From Thiotrichales bacterium (GTDB lineage Bacteria; Pseudomonadota; Gammaproteobacteria; Beggiatoales; Beggiatoaceae), in NCBI GenBank assembly GCA_016745035.1, contig JADGDE010000011.1:62001-126000 (forward strand): DNA of 64,000 nucleotides, in the 5' to 3' direction. Shown here in pieces: positions 26,427 to 35,115 of the stretch (positions are counted from its first letter, which is position 1; each line of letters begins with the position of its first letter). The notes under the pieces are model-generated. The model was given only the letters and a program-made list of their open reading frames with translations. It made no database searches and was not told the origin of the DNA. A program made the position numbers and the translations under genes.

Positions 26427-27137
26427 ATGGGTATTTTTAGCAAATTATTTACCGCACTGCGTGGTGCAGGTAACGAAATGGGTGAATCGATTATCGACAC
26501 CCAAAGTATGCGCATTTTGGATCAAGAACTACGCGATGCCAAAACCCACTTAGACGAGGCAAAAGAAAACCTCACCAAAGTGATTGCCCAACAAATTGGC
26601 GCAGATCGCAAAGTCAAAAAAATCAAAAAAGCCATTAACGAGCATGAAACCTATGCCATGCAAGCGCTGGATTCAGGCAAAGAAGACTTGGCTGTCGAGA
26701 TTTCTGAGAAAATTGCTGACTTAGAAAATAGCTTGGAAGCGGATCAAATGGTCTTAGATGGGTTTAACAACAGTGTATCGACCCTAAAACAAACCATTCG
26801 TAACACCGAAAAAAATATTCAAGCGCTGGAGCGTGAAATCAACGTGATTAAAACCACTGAAAAAGTGCATCAAGCCAATGAAGCAGCGGCAGCACGGTTT
26901 TCAGGCTCGAATAGCAAACTTAACTCAGCGACCAGCTCCCTAGAGCGCATCAAACGCAAGCAACAAGAAAAAACTGACCGCATGGCAGCGGCGTTGGCGA
27001 TGCAAAAAGAAGAAGCGGGCGATGATTTGCAAGATAAAATGCGCGAAGCGGGCATTATTGGTTCTGAAGCCTCCGGCAACTCGGTGCTAGAGCGCCTAAA
27101 AGCCAAACAAAAGAAAAAAATCAAAAATAAAGGCTAA
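26427..27137 (+). CDS. PspA/IM30-family protein (YjfJ-like)
   Basis: The protein has 236 residues, almost entirely helical. The opening MGIFSKLFTALRGAGNEMGE is the amphipathic membrane-binding helix typical of PspA; the rest is a long coiled coil (DQELRDAKTHLDEAKENLTK, IADLENSLEADQ) ending in a Lys-rich tail KAKQKKKIKNKG. PspA/IM30 (ESCRT-III related) proteins coat and stabilise stressed membranes. It follows the DUF2170 gene by 11 bases with GGAGA before the ATG. The two SUMF1/coil membrane proteins just upstream may be functionally linked (inference). Confidence 0.85.
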   Translation: MGIFSKLFTALRGAGNEMGESIIDTQSMRILDQELRDAKTHLDEAKENLTKVIAQQIGADRKVKKIKKAINEHETYAMQALDSGKEDLAVEISEKIADLENSLEADQMVLDGFNNSVSTLKQTIRNTEKNIQALEREINVIKTTEKVHQANEAAAARFSGSNSKLNSATSSLERIKRKQQEKTDRMAAALAMQKEEAGDDLQDKMREAGIIGSEASGNSVLERLKAKQKKKIKNKG

Positions 27138-27150
27138 GACACAATCACAT

Positions 27151-27173
27151 AAGGCAAGTGCAATGCTTGCCTT
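27151..27173 (+). terminator. Hairpin after the PspA-like gene
   Basis: AAGGCAAG / CTTGCCTT 8-bp stem around TGCAATG, 14 bases after the stop; the outer bases CACA/TGTG extend it with a bulge. Weak T tract. Confidence 0.55.
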
Positions 27174-27192
27174 GTGTTAAAGCTCAACAGCT

Positions 27193-27726
27193 TGCCCCAG
27201 TAGCACCAGCTAACGACTGGAATCGCGGCTTCAGCCACGCTTTACTGTAGAGCCGTAACACGTTACGGCTCATCGAAGCCCCGATACGAAAATCTAGCTA
27301 TCCCTTAGGGCGGGGGCTTTGTTTGAGTTGAGCCGTAGCAGTGCTACGGCTCTACGGTGCGCAAATACCCAGTATCATGAATCAAGTCCACCACCTTACC
27401 CAAATGCGCCGCCGCCAATAGCTTATCCATAGGCTCCCCAGTAGCGCCAGCTAACGACTGGAGTCGCGGCTTCAACTGTGCTCGAACTTTACTGTAGAGC
27501 CGTAACACGTTACGGCTCATCGAAGCCCTAATACTAAAATCTAGGAATCCCTTGGGGCGGAGGTTTTGTTTGAGTTGAGCCGTAGCAGTGCTACGGCTCT
27601 ACAGTGCGCAAATACGCCAAATCTATCTCACGGCGCAAATACCCCGTCTCACGAATCAAATCCGCCGCCTTATCCAAATGCACCGCCGCCGATAGCTCAT
27701 CCACACCCTGCCCGAGTAGCGCCAGC
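27193..27726. repeat. Direct duplication of a gene 3' end, about 247-bp period
   Basis: The block from CCAGTAGCACCAGCTAACGA (27198) to the gene-like stretch at about 27350-27450 is repeated one period downstream (27439 onwards), the second copy merging into the live 3' end of the gene at 27591-29111. Offset is 241 before and 247 after a small indel. The stretch GTGCGCAAATACCCAGTATC to GTAGCGCCAGC (27357-27451) is a decayed copy of the gene end at about 27605-27727. There is no independent gene in 27138-27590. Confidence 0.75.
27250..27599. repeat. Four REP-like palindromes in two types
   Basis: Type 1, GAGCCGTAAC-AC-GTTACGGCTC, is perfect at 27250-27271 and 27497-27518. Type 2, GAGCCGTAGCA-G-TGCTACGGCTC, is perfect at 27330-27352 and 27577-27599. 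The types differ at the stem centre yet keep full pairing. The fourth copy contains the TAG stop (27591-27593) of the adjacent minus-strand gene, so its last codons come from the repeat. Confidence 0.8.
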
Positions 27727-29111
27727 CGCGCCGCCTCTAAGTGGGCATCACAAAGGAACAAACGCATCCCGCTACGCTTGGCGCTGTCAAACACTATAGC
27801 TAAGTCGCGGTGCGCTCTGTCCCAATCGTGGGCAAAACGGGCGCAGGCACAGCGGGCGAGTAAGCCGCGTGGTAAATCATCTTCTTGACCCGCTTTGTGT
27901 AAACCATCGACGGCTTTATCCAGCCACTCACGGGCGGGGATGACCTCAAGCGCGGGGCTATTATGCAGGGCGAGCATCATATCGGCGGCGGGGGATTGTG
28001 GGGTGTTGTCGCTGGTGCTTGGGGCTTGCCAATCAACGGTAGAAATACAGGCTTGTTGTAAGCTGGCGCGACCTAAAGATAGGTGGTCTAGGGCAATACT
28101 TAATAAGTCCCGATATTGTTCCGCTATTACTAATGCTTTTTGTGCCCGTCCCCGCACCTGCTGCCAATCCCCCAAAGGCAACAAATAATCACCATATCGA
28201 AAGCCCCACAAAGAATACAACTGCGGATAATCAGACTGGCGTTGTTTTTGTAGTGCCTCCGCCTCGGTAAAACTTGCCCCAGCTACTGCCCAAGCTGCGC
28301 GATTGTGCTGGGCATCGGCAAGGGTGGTGCGTCTACTCATACGCTCAAACTCATCCCCACTTTTATCGGCAAACTCGACGCTTTGCTCAGCCGCTTGCAA
28401 TGCCGCCGCTAATGCGCCAAGGCTGTTGTGTAGTTCGCTGAGATTGCCAGCATCTTGTGCTGCACCTTTCCAGTCTTTTTGTGTAATACCTAAATCTAAG
28501 CCCGTTTGCATCGGTGCTGTCGCCTCCGACAAACGCCCTAATGCACGCAGCCCAAAGGCTGTCCAATTAAGTACCCCAGCTTTCCAAAAATCAGACAAAG
28601 TAGCAGCAGGCGTATCCCACGGACGGCTAAAAAAATGCGCCATCACCGCTAAGTCACTGGCAAATTCGCCGAGTTTTTTGTTTATATAATGCTTATTTTT
28701 TCGTAAAATACGCGACCAATACACCTCCTCCACAACCTGCTGATGTAGCCCCGCCGCACAGCCATGCGCCACCGCAGCAAACATCTCCTCCAGCGTCTCT
28801 GGAAAGTCTTTCGCCACCGCCTTATAATAGTCATACAACTGCCGATGCGCTTGTTGCCATGCTTGCGGCTGCGCGGTTTGTAAACGCTTGCCAAAATACT
28901 CCCGCAACAAGGGATGGCAATCTAAGCTGTCGGGATGCTCGGGGTTTTGCTCATTGAGTAAATGTTGGGCGCGTAAACGCCAAATTAACTCGCCATAATC
29001 GGTCGCTGATAGCACTCGAATCGGTGCAGTGAGGGCAAGGCGTTGTTTATCTGTACGCAAGAACCAATGTTTAGAGTCTATGCCGAGTTTAACGATATTA
29101 GTTAATTTCAC
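27591..29111 (-). CDS. 5'-truncated TPR region of a STAND-type protein
   Basis: The frame has 506 codons. The start of the recognisable part, LDCHPLLREYFGKRLQ, is the motif that follows the NTPase/winged-helix part in NACHT/STAND ATPases; after it come about 400 residues of TPR-like helical repeats (GAAQDAGNLSELHNSLGALA, DHLSLGRASLQQ). No P-loop domain is present. The apparent GTG start lies in the terminal repeat of the IS remnant next to it, so the N-terminal part was probably lost with the IS insertion. The last residues (TVEP) come from a palindromic repeat. Probably non-functional, or at most the sensor half. The original protein may have been a signalling or defence ATPase, which cannot be shown. 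Confidence 0.55.
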   Translation of the reverse strand: MKLTNIVKLGIDSKHWFLRTDKQRLALTAPIRVLSATDYGELIWRLRAQHLLNEQNPEHPDSLDCHPLLREYFGKRLQTAQPQAWQQAHRQLYDYYKAVAKDFPETLEEMFAAVAHGCAAGLHQQVVEEVYWSRILRKNKHYINKKLGEFASDLAVMAHFFSRPWDTPAATLSDFWKAGVLNWTAFGLRALGRLSEATAPMQTGLDLGITQKDWKGAAQDAGNLSELHNSLGALAAALQAAEQSVEFADKSGDEFERMSRRTTLADAQHNRAAWAVAGASFTEAEALQKQRQSDYPQLYSLWGFRYGDYLLPLGDWQQVRGRAQKALVIAEQYRDLLSIALDHLSLGRASLQQACISTVDWQAPSTSDNTPQSPAADMMLALHNSPALEVIPAREWLDKAVDGLHKAGQEDDLPRGLLARCACARFAHDWDRAHRDLAIVFDSAKRSGMRLFLCDAHLEAARLALLGQGVDELSAAVHLDKAADLIRETGYLRREIDLAYLRTVEP

Positions 29112-29955
29112 GATTAAAAACCAAAATAACTAATCTATTTTTTCTAAAGCATGTTTTAATGATATTCGTGATGCAGTAATATATGTCATTGCTTCACTCG
29201 ACTTTGTTGTTCTTTCATATTCCCTAGCTAATCTTCTATTTCTTGTTAACCATGCGAATGTACGTTATACAACCCATCTTTTCCGAATAGGCTTAAATCC
29301 TTTTTTTGATTTTCGCTGTTTTATTTTTATATCACAGTTATATTGTGATTTTGCAGTTGTTACAAAATTGCCTCTATATGTATTATCTGCCCATATTTTT
29401 TTTAATTTATGTTTTTTAAATACCTTTTCAAGCAATCTAAATCCTGCATTTCCATCATACATATTTGCTGGGTGTACAAAAGCAGAAATAAGATAACCCA
29501 TTGTATCTACAATAATACTTATTTTTCTTCCGTTAACTTTTTTCCACCATCAACACCAACATCATTACCCTTTGTCTCAGGCATACTCTTAACACTTTGT
29601 GAGTCTATTACACCTGCGCTGGGTTCTTTTTTTTACTTTATTTCTAGCAAGTTTACGGGATGTATCATTTATTTTTTCAAATAAACCTATTTCCATAAAT
29701 TTAAGATAATGATGATTCATTGTTTTATATGGAGGAAAATTATGAGGTAGATATTGCCACTGAATACCTGTTTTTTTGATGTAAAATATAGCATTTAATA
29801 TCTCACGATATTGTTCTAAACTTACTTTTGGTCCTCTTGTATATGGACAGTTTTCTTCGACGATAGGAGCTAAAACCTTCCATTCTTCATCTGTTATATC
29901 TGATAGATAGCTTTTTCTTTTCATTCTGAATGCATGTAGTTTTGAATTGACTAAT
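29097..29955. mobile_element. Degenerate IS5-family (IS427/IS1031-like) insertion sequence
   Basis: About 859 bp, typical for this IS group. Imperfect terminal repeats ATTAGTTAATTTCA (29097-29110) and, on the other strand, ATTAGTCAATTCA (29943-29955). It encloses one broken transposase gene. Much more AT-rich than surrounding genes. A clear target duplication could not be fixed. Confidence 0.6.
29130..29924 (-). pseudogene. IS5-family transposase, broken by frameshifts and a stop
   Basis: The N-terminal part (ATG at 29922-29924) reads SYLSDITDEEWKVLAPIVEE and GIQWQYLPHNFPPYKTMNHH, the DUF4096-type head. The frame breaks in a poly-A tract near 29625-29632; the missing stretch VIDSQSVKS (first catalytic Asp) continues in another frame. 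A second break lies near 29540, after which come IVDTMGYLISAFVHPAN and IWADNTYRGNF (second Asp). At about 29268 an in-frame TAA replaces the Glu codon of the usual WVVERTFAWL, after which RTFAWLTRNRRLAREYERT runs to the stop at 29130. IS427-group elements can use one programmed frameshift, but two breaks plus a stop indicate a dead gene. Confidence 0.8.
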
Positions 29956-30179
29956 TATAGCTGAAAACCAAAGAATTTCCTCATTTTATTTCCAGTAAAA
30001 TTAATGTATTTCAACACTTTAAACTTCGCATGAACTCTAATCCCAAGCAGCTTTAACAGAACTGCCAACTGCTTGCCATTATCTAGATATGTAGTCCATA
30101 TCGTATTTGAACCATTAAACAAGTTTACGCCTAGCGATAAATTGATTTCATTTCTTGCCATGAATATGTAATGTGGCAT
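29955..30179 (-). CDS. Small hypothetical protein
   Basis: A 74-codon AT-rich frame with AAGGA ten bases before the ATG. The product starts MPHYIFMARNEINLSLGVNL and is basic, without a recognised domain or signal. Its stop lies exactly at the edge of the IS remnant, so it may be a fragment truncated by that insertion. It does not match the truncated TPR gene on the other side of the IS. Confidence 0.3.
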   Translation of the reverse strand: MPHYIFMARNEINLSLGVNLFNGSNTIWTTYLDNGKQLAVLLKLLGIRVHAKFKVLKYINFTGNKMRKFFGFQL

Positions 30180-30205
30180 GATGCTATTTTCCTTCAGTTA
30201 AATAA

Positions 30206-30338
30206 TTGATGTTACGCAAAGGCTTCTTTCTGTACCTTAATAGCTCAGAAAACCACCATTATCCCATGGTTAAATATCACTAGGCAGGTGGAAAAGCACC
30301 TTAGTTGTAGAAAAAACAGGCTTAGTGCGTAACATCAG
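30206..30338. mobile_element. Short inverted-repeat element, copy H (complete)
   Basis: 133 bp from TTGATGTTACGCAAAGGC to GGCTTAGTGCGTAACATCAG with an 8-bp target duplication TTAAATAA (30198-30205 and 30339-30346). Same orientation as copies C and D. It sits between the small hypothetical gene and the haemagglutinin-type gene, close upstream of the latter's promoter region (TATAAT at about 30386). Confidence 0.8.
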
Positions 30339-30427
30339 TTAAATAAAAGCCTGCACATCGAGCTATTTTTTCGCAATTTACTCGGTATAATGCAGCTATT
30401 ACAACTGTAAAAAACGTTGAGGTTATT

Positions 30428-32779
30428 ATGAGAGGCTACACAGCATTAGCCCCCCTCTTGATTCTGCTGCCATTTTCTCTAAATGCGGCGGTGATCACAG
30501 ATGGGCGTATGGGGGCTGCACAATCACTAAAGGGCCCGGAATACAGCATTGATACGACATTAGGGCAACAAGTAGGCGAGAATTTATTTCACAGTTTTAG
30601 CCAATTTTCTCTAAGCACTACTGAGTCGGCTTTATTTAAAAGCACCAGTGACATCAGTCGGATTATTTCTCAAGTCACCGGCGGCGAGCAATCTTTGATT
30701 GATGGCTTAATCAGTGCTGAGCAAGGGGCTGATTTATATTTGCTCAATCCCGCAGGCATCATATTTGGTAATAATGTCAGTTTGTCGCTTGGCGGCTCTT
30801 TTTACGCCAGCACCGCTACTGAGCTTAAATTTGCCGATGGTAGTTTACTCAAGCAAAACACCGAATCCAGTCAACTTTCTAGCGCTGCGCCCAGTGTTTT
30901 TGGCTTTAGCGATTCGGCGGCTGATTTGACTTTAGACGGTAGTTTTTTAGAGTTAGGGACTGGAAAAAAACTCTTTTTGGCTGGCGGCAATGTCAATCTT
31001 AATATCAATACGTTTGCCCCAGAACTCGTTGCCCGTGGCGGTCACGTCAAAATAGTCGCCAGTGCCGTTGGCGATGAAGTTAGTGCTGATATGTTAGCTT
31101 TAGAGTCGAATCTAAAAGGTGCAAACTTAAATTTAACTGAGGCGACCATACTGACAGATGGTACAAACCCCATTAATGCTGGGGGGGCGGTGAATCTACA
31201 AGCCAAAAATATTGATATTAAAGAATCGATTATTCGCTCGCGCTCGGTGCGCAATGATGATGGTAATCCCATGCAGTTACAGGCTGAAAATATCACTATT
31301 GATACAGGCTCGCAGTTAAGTACCTCAACCTTATTCTTTGGTGGTAATGCTGGCGATATTGTGATTAATGCCGATGAGACGATTCATGTCAAAGGCTTAA
31401 GCTCAGCCGGGGCTGCGACTAGCATTCGCTCTAATGTCGGGACAACATTTGCCAATAGTGCCTCAGGACAAGGTGGTGATATTCGCCTAAAAGCGAAAAA
31501 TATTTTATTTGAAGATGGCGCTTCTATCGGTAGCAACACCTACGCGTTAGGTGATGGTGGGCACATTGATATGCAAGCGAGCAACAACATCACCTTTGCA
31601 GGGGTTGATAGTAATGATTTTGGATCCGGTGCTTACAGTGTTAGCGCAGGCAAAGGCAATGCAGGACAAATTAACATCAAAGCCCCTCGTGTTAATCTAA
31701 AAGATGGTGCGATTGTCACGGCTGAAAATGTCTCCTTAGGGCAAGGTGGTTTGGTTCAGATTGAAAGTGATGAACTCAATATCACGGGCTTAACTGAGTC
31801 GGGCTATGGCAGTTTTATCAGTGCCTCAACTCAGAGTTTATCCTCTAGCGCTGGGCAAGGTGGACAAGTTGTGGTTAAAACCAAAGCCTTAAATATTGAA
31901 GATGGCGGGCAAATTACCACTTCCAGTTTAGGGGCTGGCACAGCAGGCAACTTGGTGATTAACGCCGATAAAATTAACGCCATGGGCAGCGATTTACAAG
32001 GACAAAGCAGCGGTATTTATGCTGTAGCACAAGACACAGGGGCGGCAGGTCAAATCGAAGTCAACGCGGGCAGTATTGCCTTAAGTGATGAAGGGCAAAT
32101 TAACAGCGCCACCTTTGCTGGCGGTCAAGGCGGACAAATCAATATCAATAGCGGGCGTTTGCGCTTAGATAATAATGCCTTAGTCACCGCGGTCAGCGCC
32201 TCTGGTAGTGGCGTTGCTGGCGATATTCAATTGAATATGAGCGGGCCGATTTTAGTTGGTTCTGGCTCGGCGATTGAAACCAAAGCCAATGGCGCTGATG
32301 GCGGTAGTATCACGGTGGACTCTAGCAACTATGTCTATTTGCGTGATAGTAGCTTAACCACCAGCGTTTTAGACGCGGCAGGCAACAGCGGCAATGGCGG
32401 TAATATCCACTTAAATCCACGCTTTGTGGTGCAAGATGGTAGTCCTATTATTGCTCGTGCTCAACGCGGCAATGGCGGCGATATTTTAATCAATACCACT
32501 GGGGTTTACGTCTTTGGCTCAGTTCTAAGCAGCCCGATTGATGCCTCTTCCGAGTTTGGGGTTGATGGCGTGGTCACCATTCGCTCACCTGCGACCAATA
32601 TCGTCGATAGCTTGCTGACCATGCCGACGGCATTTTCACAAGAAAAAATTGTCTTAGATAACAGTTGTGCGGTGGCAGAGAACCTGAGTAGTTTTGTCAA
32701 TAAACCGCGCTTAGGTGTGCCTAATCAAAACAATGATTGGCTCGGTGATCGGGTGATTTTACCGCTGGAGAATCAATAA
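30428..32779 (+). CDS. Filamentous-haemagglutinin-domain exoprotein (TpsA-like)
   Basis: The protein has 783 residues. Signal peptide (about 1-20), then the TPS/haemagglutination domain (about 25-150) with GENLFHSFSQFSL, RIISQVTGGEQSLIDGLI and LYLLNPAGIIFGNNVSLSLG. The remainder is a repetitive right-handed beta-helix, rich in Gly, Asn and Ser (GQGGDIRLKAKNI, GQGGLVQIESDEL, GQGGQININSGRL). A closing segment has one Cys (LDNSCAVAENLSSF), the pattern of cyanobacterial and Thiotrichales haemagglutinin-like proteins. Secretion would need a TpsB pore, and none lies beside it. GAGG precedes the ATG. The TAA stop overlaps the ATG of the CHAT gene by one base. Confidence 0.85.
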   Translation: MRGYTALAPLLILLPFSLNAAVITDGRMGAAQSLKGPEYSIDTTLGQQVGENLFHSFSQFSLSTTESALFKSTSDISRIISQVTGGEQSLIDGLISAEQGADLYLLNPAGIIFGNNVSLSLGGSFYASTATELKFADGSLLKQNTESSQLSSAAPSVFGFSDSAADLTLDGSFLELGTGKKLFLAGGNVNLNINTFAPELVARGGHVKIVASAVGDEVSADMLALESNLKGANLNLTEATILTDGTNPINAGGAVNLQAKNIDIKESIIRSRSVRNDDGNPMQLQAENITIDTGSQLSTSTLFFGGNAGDIVINADETIHVKGLSSAGAATSIRSNVGTTFANSASGQGGDIRLKAKNILFEDGASIGSNTYALGDGGHIDMQASNNITFAGVDSNDFGSGAYSVSAGKGNAGQINIKAPRVNLKDGAIVTAENVSLGQGGLVQIESDELNITGLTESGYGSFISASTQSLSSSAGQGGQVVVKTKALNIEDGGQITTSSLGAGTAGNLVINADKINAMGSDLQGQSSGIYAVAQDTGAAGQIEVNAGSIALSDEGQINSATFAGGQGGQININSGRLRLDNNALVTAVSASGSGVAGDIQLNMSGPILVGSGSAIETKANGADGGSITVDSSNYVYLRDSSLTTSVLDAAGNSGNGGNIHLNPRFVVQDGSPIIARAQRGNGGDILINTTGVYVFGSVLSSPIDASSEFGVDGVVTIRSPATNIVDSLLTMPTAFSQEKIVLDNSCAVAENLSSFVNKPRLGVPNQNNDWLGDRVILPLENQ

Positions 32780-35073
32780 TGCGTTTTATTTATCTGTTAT
32801 TACTGGGTCTTTATAGCAGCGTTTTAGCCGCTGAGAGCCATTTGATTGCCCAAGGCGATCAGGCTTATGCCCAAGGCGATTATGTTGCGGCGGCAAAAAA
32901 CTGGCGGCAAGCTTTAGAAGCCGACCCATTGCTAGATACCACTAAGAAAGTTGATGTGTTGCAACGCTTGGCAGCGGCTTATCAAGACTTAGCAATGCAC
33001 GTTGAGAGCATGAACGCTTTGGCAGAAGCGTTGGATTTGGTCGATGTTGATACTGACAAACCCAGCAGCGAGCAGCGAGCGCAACAAGCGCGGGTTTTAA
33101 GCCAGCTTAGCGATACGTGGCTGATTTTTGGTGAAATTGCCAAGGCGATTAGTATCGGCAAACAAGCGGTGACGGCGGCAGAATTGAGTCAAAATCCGCG
33201 TTTACTTGCCAGCGCTTATAATAACCTCGCCAATGCTGAGGCAGTACATGGCGAATATGAAGCCGCTGCCAAAGCCTTTGCGCAAAGTAAAGCCGCAGCT
33301 AAAACCGCAGGTGATGATCTGATGTGGCTCAAAGCCAGCCTAAACCAAGCCGATGTGATTTTCACCGACCAAGACCCAGAAAAATTACCCAGTTTACTCA
33401 GCGAAATTGAAACCCCTTTGAATAATGCCCCGGTCTCGGCGGAACGGGCAGTATTGCATTTGTCTTTTGCTAACTTGGCGGAGCGAGGAATGCGCTATTT
33501 TCGCTTAATTGATGATAAAGCCAACAGCCAAGCTTTGTTATCAAAAGCTCAGCAGCAATATCAAACCGTGTTACAACTTGAAGGGATTAACGCCCGTCAA
33601 CGCTCGCTCGCCTATGGGCAGTTAGCCAAACTCTACGAAGATATTAACGACCCCAATAATGCAGCGAAACTCAATCAGCGCGCCTTATTCTTCGCTCATC
33701 AAGGCGATTATGAAGATATTTTATACCGCTGGCAGTGGCAACAAGCGCGTTTACTCAAAGCTCAAGGACAGCAAGAAGCGGCGATTGCTGCTTACCGTAG
33801 CACCATTGCCACACTTAAACCGATTCAACAACGGATGGAAATTGGCTATCGTAGCCCGCCTGCCAGCTTCGATCAGCGTATTCGTCCGGTTTATTATCAA
33901 TTAGCGGGTTTATTAATTCAAAAGGCTGAGCGCAGTACGGATAAAACCCAGAACCAAGCCCTGCTTGCACAAGCCATGGACGTGATTGAAGCGGTCAAGG
34001 TGGTGGAATTAAAAAATTATTTCCGTGATGAATGTGTGTTGCAATACCAAGGGCGACAACAGGATTTAGCCTTGGTGGCAGAGAAAACCGCGATTATTTA
34101 CCCCATGCCTTTGGAAAACCGCCTAGTGACCTTGGTCAGTATTGACGGCGAAATTTATCCCTTTAGTACCGAAGTTGAAAGCGCAGTGTTTAATGATACC
34201 GTGTGGGATTTTCGGATTTTATTACAAACCCGTCCGCATAATGGTTTTTTAAAACAAGCATGGAAAATTTATGATTGGATGTTCAAGCCAATTGAAGGAC
34301 TGTTGGCGCAACATCATATCGAGACCTTAGTGGTTGTCCCTGATGGTAAACTGCGCATGATTCCTTTCTCAACTTTGCATGACCGCAAGGGCTTTTTAAT
34401 TGAACGTTTTGCTTTTGCGATGACCCCAGGTTTAAGTTTGGTCGATCCACAAACCATGGATTGGAGTAATAACGAGATCTTGCTTGCCGGTTTATCCGCC
34501 GCTGTGCAAGATTATCCTCCTCTGCCTAATGTCTCCAATGAGCTGGAGGCGATTCAAAAAATCACTGGCAAAGGTGATGCGATTTTGAACCAATCCTATT
34601 CGATTGCTAGCTTCAAAGAAAAAATGCAGCAAAAATCCTATGCCGTGATTCATTTGGCAACCCATGGCGAATTTAGTGCTGACCCTGATAAAACCTATTT
34701 GCTCACCCATGATGAAAAAATGAAAATGGATAAGCTCTCCAGTATTATCGGCTTGGGTAAATTCCGTGAACAGCCAGTAGAATTGTTGACTTTAAGCGCC
34801 TGTCGTACCGCCGTTGGTGATGATAAGTCCGCACTAGGGCTAGCCGGTGTCGCAGTCAAAGCAGGCGCTAGAAGCGCGGTGGCAACGCTGTGGTTTGTCG
34901 ATGATGAAGCAACCTCAATCACCATGAAAGATTTTTATCGACAAATGGTTGAGAACAAGGGCTTATCTAAAGCCAAGGCTTTGCAAAACGCACAAAACAA
35001 ATTGCTCCAAAACCCACGCTATTGGCATCCTTCCTACTGGGGTCCATTCTTGTTAATCGGTAATTGGCTCTAG
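32779..35073 (+). CDS. Exported TPR-CHAT protease
   Basis: The protein has 764 residues. Signal peptide MRFIYLLLLGLYSSVLAA, TPR-type helical repeats (about 25-400; for example LASAYNNLANAEAVHGEYEA), then a C-terminal CHAT domain (about 440-764). The caspase-like dyad is visible: His629 in HLATHGEF and Cys675 in LTLSACRTAVG; GLAGVAVKAGARSAVATLW and YWGPFLLIGNW are family hallmarks. CHAT proteins are caspase-related peptidases. The one-base overlap (TAATG) with the exoprotein gene suggests coupled translation and joint action at the cell surface; processing of the exoprotein is a hypothesis. Confidence 0.87.
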   Translation: MRFIYLLLLGLYSSVLAAESHLIAQGDQAYAQGDYVAAAKNWRQALEADPLLDTTKKVDVLQRLAAAYQDLAMHVESMNALAEALDLVDVDTDKPSSEQRAQQARVLSQLSDTWLIFGEIAKAISIGKQAVTAAELSQNPRLLASAYNNLANAEAVHGEYEAAAKAFAQSKAAAKTAGDDLMWLKASLNQADVIFTDQDPEKLPSLLSEIETPLNNAPVSAERAVLHLSFANLAERGMRYFRLIDDKANSQALLSKAQQQYQTVLQLEGINARQRSLAYGQLAKLYEDINDPNNAAKLNQRALFFAHQGDYEDILYRWQWQQARLLKAQGQQEAAIAAYRSTIATLKPIQQRMEIGYRSPPASFDQRIRPVYYQLAGLLIQKAERSTDKTQNQALLAQAMDVIEAVKVVELKNYFRDECVLQYQGRQQDLALVAEKTAIIYPMPLENRLVTLVSIDGEIYPFSTEVESAVFNDTVWDFRILLQTRPHNGFLKQAWKIYDWMFKPIEGLLAQHHIETLVVVPDGKLRMIPFSTLHDRKGFLIERFAFAMTPGLSLVDPQTMDWSNNEILLAGLSAAVQDYPPLPNVSNELEAIQKITGKGDAILNQSYSIASFKEKMQQKSYAVIHLATHGEFSADPDKTYLLTHDEKMKMDKLSSIIGLGKFREQPVELLTLSACRTAVGDDKSALGLAGVAVKAGARSAVATLWFVDDEATSITMKDFYRQMVENKGLSKAKALQNAQNKLLQNPRYWHPSYWGPFLLIGNWL

Positions 35074-35081
35074 GAGCTTAT

Positions 35082-35112
35082 TGAGCTAGCCTGCTGGGTT
35101 AGCTCAGTTTTC
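35082..35112 (+). terminator. Terminator between the CHAT gene and dnaB
   Basis: TGAGCTA (35082-35088) pairs with TAGCTCA (35100-35106), followed by GTTTTCT. It ends 4 bases before the dnaB ATG, so dnaB must be read from transcription through or starting within this stretch. Confidence 0.5.
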
Positions 35113-35115
35113 TAT

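Noticed and set aside
27250..27599. CRISPR array from repeated GAGCCGTA motifs
   Set aside because: The repeats are palindromic, of two types, only four in number, and the spacers are duplicated sequence; no cas gene is present.
29265..29924. Active IS using programmed frameshifting
   Set aside because: There are two separate frame breaks and an in-frame TAA replacing the usual Glu codon; one programmed shift cannot restore the protein.
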